Position numbers and translations under genes: made by a program. The notes beneath the pieces were generated by a model. The model had not been told where the DNA came from. It saw only the letters and a program-made list of their open reading frames with translations, and searched no databases. This document shows, in pieces, positions 58,801 through 64,000 of a DNA stretch of 64,000 bases (positions are counted from its first letter, which is position 1; every line of letters begins with the position of its first letter). The DNA comes from Elephas maximus indicus (lineage: Eukaryota; Chordata; Mammalia; Proboscidea; Elephantidae): NCBI RefSeq assembly GCF_024166365.1, contig NC_064822.1, forward strand, positions 103,412,823 through 103,476,822, written 5' to 3'.

Positions 58801-61800
58801 GCCATCTGAAATGACAATTAAGGTGGCCAACTCTCAAACATGTAAATAGCAGGTTTCACTTTATATTTGAGTGGTATATGAGTGCAGAAGCTGGTTATGC
58901 CCACAACAGAGCCAGAGAAAACTGTTGTACACTTTCACAGAACACAGACATTTCACTGGAGCTTCTAAAAGCCCTCACACAAATATCAGCGACTTCAACT
59001 TTGATATTCTATTTGCATGTACACTTAAACTCTCGGATAGAAAGAGGAAACGGGAGAGAATTGATCAGTTTTGAACCTAAGTTTCCCGTATGGAGCTAAG
59101 CAGGAAAAGACTGTTTATTAAATCAGTGACTATGGCTTTTTGACTAAAAGTGAATAAATTCATTATAGCCTCTCATGCCAGCCCCCATTGAACAATATTA
59201 TATGAAATGAATAGTGCAACCCACCTTTTTAATCCTCTGTCATTCCGTGATCCCTAGAATTCCTAGAAGTTTTACAGAAGGAAATAATCTTCTTAATTAA
59301 AATGCTGTAAACTAGAACAATTATTTTATTTTCTTCCAATTATTATATTAGCTAAACGGTAAGTCATTTAGGTAAGGGTCAGATTGCCATCCTGTTGGAC
59401 AGTAAATAATGGAAAACCTATGATATAGCAAAGGGTGAATTTGGAGCTGAGAGGTAAGAAATTGGTAACTGGCACAGTCCACCACTTTGACTACTCAGCT
59501 TCTGTATGCACCCTTATACACACATTGGAACTCCTGAATATCAACAAAACAACTCTATATTTCCACCAAATAAGACATAACTATCTGTCTTAACCCCCAC
59601 GTGTCTGTCAGTTTGTCATACTTTGGGGGCTTGTGTGTTGCTGTGATGCTGGAAGCTATGCCACTGGTATTCAGATACCAGCAGGGTCACCCATGGAGGA
59701 CAGGTTTCAGCTGAGCTTCCAGACTAAGACAGGCTAGGAAGAAGGACCCGGCAGTCTACTTCTGAAAAGCATTAGCCAGTGAAAACCTTAGGAATAGCAG
59801 TGGAACATTGTCTGATATAGTGTTGGAAGATGAGCCCCCCAGGTTGGAAGGCACTCAAAAGATGACTGGGGAGGAGCTGCCTCCTCAAAGTAGAGTCGAC
59901 CTTAATGACGTGGATGGAGTAAAGCTTTCGGGACCTTCATTTGCTGATGTGGCACGACTCACAATGAGAAGAAACAGCTGCAAACATCCATTAATAATCA
60001 GAACCTGGAATGTATGAAGTATGAATCTAGGAAAATTGGAAATCATCAAAAATGAAATGGAATGCATAAACATCAATATCCTAGGCTTTAGTGAGCTGAA
60101 ATGGACTGGTATTGGCCATTTTGAATTGGACAATCATATAGCCTAGTATGCTGGGAATGACAACTTGAAGAGGAATGGTGTTCCATCCATCGTCAAAAAG
60201 AACATTTCAAGATCTATCCTGAAGTACAACACTGTCAGTTATACTGACAATATATCCATATGCCTACAAGGAAGACCAGTTAATACGACTATTATTCAAA
60301 TTTACACACCAACCACTAGGGCCAAAGATGAAGAATTAGAAGATTTTTATCAGCTGCTGCAGTCTGAAATTGATCCAACATGCAATCAAGATTCATTGAT
60401 AATTACTGGCAATTGGAATGCAAAAGTCAGAAACAAAGAAGAAGGATCAGTAGTTGGAAAATATGGCCTTGGTGGTAGAAACAATGCCAGAGATCGAATG
60501 ATAGAATTTTGCAAGACCAATGACTTCTTCACTGCAAATACCTTCTTTCACCAACACAAACAGTGACTATACACATGGACCTCGCCAGATGGAACACACA
60601 GAAATCAAATAGACTACAACTGTGGACAGAGACGATGGAAAAGCTCAATATCATCAGTCAGAACAAGGCCAGGGGCCAACTGTGGAACAGACCATCAATT
60701 GCTCATATGCAAGTTCAAGCTGAAACTGAAGAAAATCAGAGCAAGTCCACGAGAGCCAAAATATGACTTTGAGTATATCCCACCTGAATTTAGAGACCAT
60801 CTGAAGAATAGATTTGACCCACTGAACACTAATGACCAAAGACCAGCCAAGTTGTGGAATGACATCAAGGACATCATCCATGAAGAAAGCAAGAGGTCAT
60901 TGAAAAGACAGGACAGAAAGAAAAGACCAGGATGGATGGAAGAGGAGACTCTGAAACTTGCTCTTGAGCGTCGAGCAGCTAAAGCAAAAGGAAGAATTGA
61001 TGAAGTAAAAGAACTGAACAGAAGGTTTCAAAGGGCCTCTCGAGAAGAAAAGTGAAGTATTATAATGACACGTGTAAAGAGCTGGAGATGGAAAACCAAA
61101 AGGGAAGAACACACTTGGCGTTTCTCAAGCTGAAAGAACTGAAGAAAAAATTCAAGCCTCGAGTTTCAGTAGTGAAAGATTCCATGGGGAAAATATTAAA
61201 CTATGCAGGAAGCATCAAAAGAAGATGGGAGGAATACACAGTCATTATTCCAAAAAGAATTAGTCGATGTTCAACCATTTCAAGAGGTGGCATATGATCA
61301 GGAACCCATGGTACTGAAGGAAGAAGTCCAAGCTGCTCTGAAGGCATTGGTGAAAAACAAGGCTCCAGGAACTGATGGAATATCAATTGAGATATTTCAA
61401 CAAACAGACGCATTGCTAGAGGTGCTCACTCGTCTATGCCAAGAAATATGGAAGACAGCTTCCTGGCCAACTGACTTGAAGAGATTCATATTTATGCCTA
61501 TTCCCAAGAAAGGTGATCCAACTGAATGTGGAAATTATAGAACAATATCATTAATGTCACACGCAAGCAAAATTTTCCTGCAGGTCATTCAAAAATGGCT
61601 GCAGCAGTTTATCAACAGGGAACTGCCAGAAATTCAGGGCAGTTTCAGAAGAGGACGTGGAACCAGGAATATCATTGCTGATGTCAGGTGGATCCTGGCT
61701 GAAAGCAGAGAATACCAGAAGGATGTTTACCTGTGTTTTAGTGACTATGGAAAGGCATTCAACTGTTTAGATCATAACAAACTATGGATAACACTGCGAA

Positions 61801-63418
61801 GAATGGGAATTTCAGAACACTGAATTGTGCTCATGAGGAACCTTTATATAGATCAAGAGGCAGTTGTTCGGACAGAACAAGGGGACACCAATTGGTTTAA
61901 AGTCAGGAAAGGTGTGTGTCAGGGTTGTATTCTTTCACCATACCTATTTAATCTGTATGCTGAACAAATAATACGAGAAGCTGGACTTTATGAAGAAGAA
62001 CGGGGCATCAGGATTGGAGGAAGACTCATTAACAACCTGCGTCATGCAGATGACACAACCTTGCTTGCTGAAAGTGAAGAGGATTTGAAGCACTTACTAA
62101 AGAAGATCAAAGACCACAGCCTTCAGTATGGATTGTTCCTCAACATAAAGAAAACAAAAATCCTCACAACTGGACCAATGGGCAACATCATGATAAACGG
62201 AAAAAAGATTGAAGTTGTCAAGGATTTCATTTTACTTGGATCTACAATCAACAGCCATGGAAGCAGCAGTCAAGAAATCAAAAGATGCATTGCATTGGGC
62301 AAATCTGCTGCAAAGGACCTCTTCAAAGTGTTGAAGAGCAAAGATGTCACCCTGAAGACTAAGGTATGCCGGACCCAAGCCGAGGTATTTTCAATCGCAT
62401 CATATGCATGTGAAAGCTGGACAATGAATAAGGAAGACTGAATAAGAGTTGACGCCTTTGAATTGTGGTGTTGGTGAAGAATATTGAATATACCATGGAC
62501 TGCCAAAAGAATGAACAAATCTGTCTTGGAAGAAGTGCAGCCAGAATGCTCCATAGAGGCAAGGATGGCGAGACTGCATCTTACATACTTTGGACATGTT
62601 GTCAGGAGGGATGAGTCCCTGCAGAAGGACATCACGCTTGGCAGAGTACAGGGTCAGCGGAAAAGAGGAAGACCCTCAAGGAGGTGGATTGACACAGTGG
62701 CTGCAACAATAAGCTCAAGCATAGCGATTGTAAGGATGGCGCAGGACCGGGCAGTGCTTCGTTCCTTTGTGCATAGGGTCGCTATGAATCGGAACTGAAT
62801 CAACGGCACCTAACAACAACAAATCTGTCTTAAAGTTCTCATCTTTTCCCCAAAGTAATGCAACACAGATTTTTACCAGTCATTGTATCCATTTATGGCT
62901 GGGTCATATTTACTGTTAATAAAAAACTACCAGACCTTCCAAAGTGATCATACTATTTTACACTCCCTCCAGCAATATTTGACAGTTCCAGTTGCTCCAT
63001 ATTCTCACCAAAATATGGTGGTGTCCTCCTGTGTATTATAATCTAAATACAAATATATGTTGATTTTAACAGCTATACTTAGCTTCAGAAAAGAACCAAT
63101 TATACAGACAAAATATAATAATGGATTTCATTATACGCTCCTTTTACTAACTTTTCCTGTATTTTATGCATTTACGATATGCAGAAATGGTGGCCTAGAA
63201 ATATATGTAGAGTAGAAGTCAACGAGATTTATTGCTGGAGGTAGAAAACCATAGTCTCTTGGCATTCACAGTCTGCAGTTTAGTGGCTGGGATGTTAGGT
63301 AACTCAATTCTACATATAAAATCCCTTTGGAAATTATAAAGTGATAGTACATAACGTTACATTTTCTATTTTTGTCTTCTATCAGGTGCTGACAGCTTTT
63401 AAGGATATACAAAAGGAG
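52819..63418 (+). CDS. C12orf54: C12orf54 homologue, spliced, coding exons 1-4 (partial)
   Basis: A small protein-coding gene read from four spliced exons: 52819-52883, 56857-56887, 57406-57444 and 63386-63418. Joined, they give 168 nt or 56 codons without a stop. Every intron has GT-AG ends and a pyrimidine-rich acceptor. Phases are 2, 0 and 0 across introns 1-3, and the last donor leaves phase 0. Exon peptides are MEQHACQDQEQAADR..., then (S)KSQEDTMRPQ, then EIHLSITETLWEQ, then VLTAFKDIQKE. They align without gaps to the first 56 residues of human C12orf54 as I remember it (about 127 residues). The rest must lie past 64000. The molecular function is not known to me, and I see no signal peptide or membrane segment. 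The coding exons are intact although the introns carry an LTR, several SINEs and a full-length RTE. The OR8S1-like neighbour supports the identity. Confidence 0.86.
53088..53226 (-). mobile_element. AfroSINE in C12orf54 intron 1
   Basis: Inverted SINE: CTGTTGCTGTCAAGTCAATT, GGACAGAGTAGAACTGCCTC, GGTTAGCAGCCATAGCTCTT, AACCACTGGGGCACCAGGGC. The central body is shortened. Confidence 0.9.
53227..53934. other. C12orf54 intron 1, unassigned part
   Basis: No additional exon or named repeat recognised. Confidence 0.4.
53935..54105 (-). mobile_element. MIR SINE (inverted)
   Basis: The plus strand shows the reverse MIR core: TTTTTATAGATGAGGAAACA, GGCAAAGAGATTTGCCAAAA, AAGCTGGAATTCAAAGCTCT. Confidence 0.65.
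54111..54363 (-). mobile_element. Two AfroSINEs, one inserted near the tail of another
   Basis: 54111-54160 is an inverted SINE 3' tail (TTGTTGTTGTTAGTTACCAA, GAGTCAATTCTGGCTCATGG). A nearly complete inverted SINE follows at about 54180-54363 (GTCGAGCCAATTCCAACTCA to AGCACCACCAGGGCTCT). GTAATTA occurs at about 54171-54177 and 54371-54377, a possible short duplication for the second. Confidence 0.8.
54440..54620 (+). mobile_element. MIR SINE
   Basis: Diverged MIR order: CAGGCCTGAATTGGAATTCC, CCATTACTTTTACTTAGCAT, AGCACCTACCTCAGTGCCTG. Confidence 0.55.
55011..55176 (-). mobile_element. AfroSINE in C12orf54 intron 1
   Basis: Well-preserved inverted SINE: CAAACCTGTTGCCATCGAGT, GCGACCCTATAGGGCAGAGT, TTAACCACTACGCCACCAGG. 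It is closer to the family pattern than most copies here and so relatively young. Confidence 0.93.
55177..56186. other. C12orf54 intron 1, unassigned part
   Basis: About 1 kb of pyrimidine-rich intronic sequence. I find no exon that fits the spliced frame and no named repeat. Confidence 0.4.
56192..56805 (-). mobile_element. MaLR/ERVL-type solo LTR next to exon 2
   Basis: Same LTR family as 3952 and 42709 (TGCCTTAGTTTCTTAGTGCT to ACACAATTCAATCCAAGACA), carrying an AfroSINE. GTTTA (56187-56191) and CTTTA (56806-56810) fit a 5-bp duplication with one mismatch. Confidence 0.75.
56570..56740 (-). mobile_element. Young AfroSINE inside the LTR
   Basis: Inverted SINE (AAACCCAGTGCCCTCGAGTC, GCGACCCTATAGGGCAGAGT, GGTTAGCAGCAGAAGCACTT). 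ACAAGTATAAAA at 56558-56569 and 56741-56752 is an exact 12-bp target-site duplication. Confidence 0.95.
56857..56887 (+). other. C12orf54: C12orf54 31-nt micro-exon 2
   Basis: The acceptor TCATCCTTCTTTTCCCCAG is strong and the donor is CAG|GTGGGT. The first base C completes AG|C (Ser), then KSQEDTMRPQ follows. A solo LTR ends 51 bp upstream of this exon. Confidence 0.85.
57406..57444 (+). other. C12orf54: C12orf54 39-nt exon 3
   Basis: Acceptor TTTCTTACTTCAACAG and a consensus donor CAG|GTGAGT. Encodes EIHLSITETLWEQ. The ITETLW core is the part I recall as conserved in the human protein. Confidence 0.85.
57445..59582. other. C12orf54 intron 3, unassigned part
   Basis: About 2.1 kb of AT-rich sequence. 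No exon, RNA or named repeat was recognised. The overlapping frames at 58871-59099 carry no signature. Confidence 0.4.
59594..62822 (+). mobile_element. Full-length RTE LINE in C12orf54 intron 3
   Basis: A complete 3,229-bp element from CCCCCACGTGTCTGTCAG to CACCTAACAACAACA, with an exact 11-bp duplication ATCTGTCTTAA at 59583-59593 and 62823-62833. In order: 5' leader, endonuclease from the ATG near 59965 to about 60700, linker, reverse transcriptase (about 61330-62250, with NKAPGTDGISIEIFQ, NYRTISLMSHASKIF and VRKGVCQGC) and the C-terminal region to about 62798. Breaks include TGA at 60015-60017 and 60564-60566, small deletions near 61050 and 61240, and stops near 61822 and 62441. The catalytic YADD reads HADD (62043). 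It is full length but cannot make the protein. Confidence 0.95.
62835..63055 (-). mobile_element. Old L1 3' UTR fragment
   Basis: Minus-orientation L1 tail: GTATCCATTTATGGCTGGGT, ACCAGACCTTCCAAAGTGAT, CTCCCTCCAGCAATATTTGA, AGTTGCTCCATATTCTCACC. Confidence 0.6.
63386..63418 (+). other. C12orf54: C12orf54 33-nt exon 4
   Basis: Acceptor TTTTTGTCTTCTATCAG and donor GAG|GTGAGA. Encodes VLTAFKDIQKE. The next expected exon (beginning LQED in the human protein as I recall it) was not found up to 64000. Confidence 0.85.
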
Positions 63419-64000
63419 GTGAGATTAAATTCCAATTCTCTGCATTCCATGGCATCACCACCTGCCCTTGCTCCCATCTTCCTAAATACCCTACTGAGAT
63501 GTTGACTCTGCTAAAAGTTTTAGCTTCATTTCTTTATCTAGTGATTTCCCCATTTAAAGGGTAGCATTGACTTGTCAAAAGAGGCAGTTAAGGTAAGAAG
63601 ATTCTTTTGTGGGAAATGTAATAACATAGAGAGAAAATTCTATCAGAACTTTTCTCAGCAAAAAATACTCTATGTGGTTATATGGAACATGGATAAGTGA
63701 CTAAGTTGGAGGGTCCTCAAGTTACATGTTAAATTGCCTTATTAGGAGAGAGTATGTCTATTAACCTCAGGAAGGTATAAATTAGAAAAAAAAATTTTTT
63801 TTATTTCTAAAGTTAGAGCTAAATGTCTTGGGTAAGTAGAAGCCCCCTGAATCTCTGCTCTTCATGCAGATTTCAGCCTCTTTTCTAAACATGGATCAAA
63901 TATTTAAATGATATAGTCAAATATGAACAATATCATTGGCCTATCCCAGGCACCAAGTTATTTAATTTGCTGATAGAACTGGCATGTCTCGGTCCTATCA
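63419..64000. other. C12orf54 intron 4, unassigned
   Basis: No further coding exon found before the window ends. A T/A run lies at 63787-63803. Confidence 0.45.

Noticed and set aside
61203..61823. 206-codon reverse-transcriptase frame as a domesticated gene
   Set aside because: Part of an RTE with flanking duplication, with frameshifts and stops on both sides and a YADD-to-HADD change just beyond.

Overview
The window is vertebrate nuclear DNA, almost certainly from an afrotherian mammal and most likely an elephant. The evidence is the repeat content: many tRNA-derived SINEs of the AfroSINE type, many RTE-clade (BovB-like) LINEs, and L1 copies whose 3' UTR is the type I associate with elephant genomes. 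There are no bacterial-style genes, operons or CRISPR arrays. Most long open frames are decayed RTE LINEs on one strand or the other. Family names were recognised by eye, not by search.

Two host genes can be supported. (1) An intact single-exon olfactory receptor lies on the minus strand at 13928-14845 (305 codons). It has every class hallmark and is closest, by recollection, to OR8S1. (2) A spliced plus-strand gene begins at 52819 and leaves the right edge of the window. Four coding exons (65, 31, 39 and 33 nt) have good splice sites and compatible phases, and together give 56 codons. These align without gaps to my recollection of the first 56 residues of human C12orf54. In human, OR8S1 and C12orf54 are neighbours on 12q13.11, which supports both calls. 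The exons are too short to stand out as open reading frames.

Layout. 1-13.5 kb: repeats only, with a full-length minus RTE (456-3680), an old L1 broken by an RTE and a SINE, and a young truncated L1 (8346-9897). 13.9-14.8 kb: olfactory receptor. 15-19.5 kb: mostly unannotated intergenic sequence with MIR remnants. 19.5-26.3 kb: two plus RTEs, then a minus RTE split by an L1 and an LTR. 26.8-28.8 kb: no recognisable feature. 28.8-36.5 kb: old L1 remnants, RTE pieces, a MaLR-type LTR broken by a SINE that is itself broken by an RTE, and a tRNA-Gly-like head joined to RTE sequence. 36.9-44.5 kb: a near full-length plus RTE, a 5'-inverted RTE at its 3' edge, and another long RTE split by an LTR, an L1 tail and a SINE. 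45-51 kb: a split MER5A, an ERVL-type solo LTR and an old L1. 51-64 kb: the C12orf54 region, with a full-length RTE in intron 3.

Target-site duplications can be read for many insertions, so their order can be partly reconstructed. The AfroSINE and RTE 3' ends share a sequence block, consistent with the SINE using RTE machinery. No RTE copy seen here has an intact reading frame.
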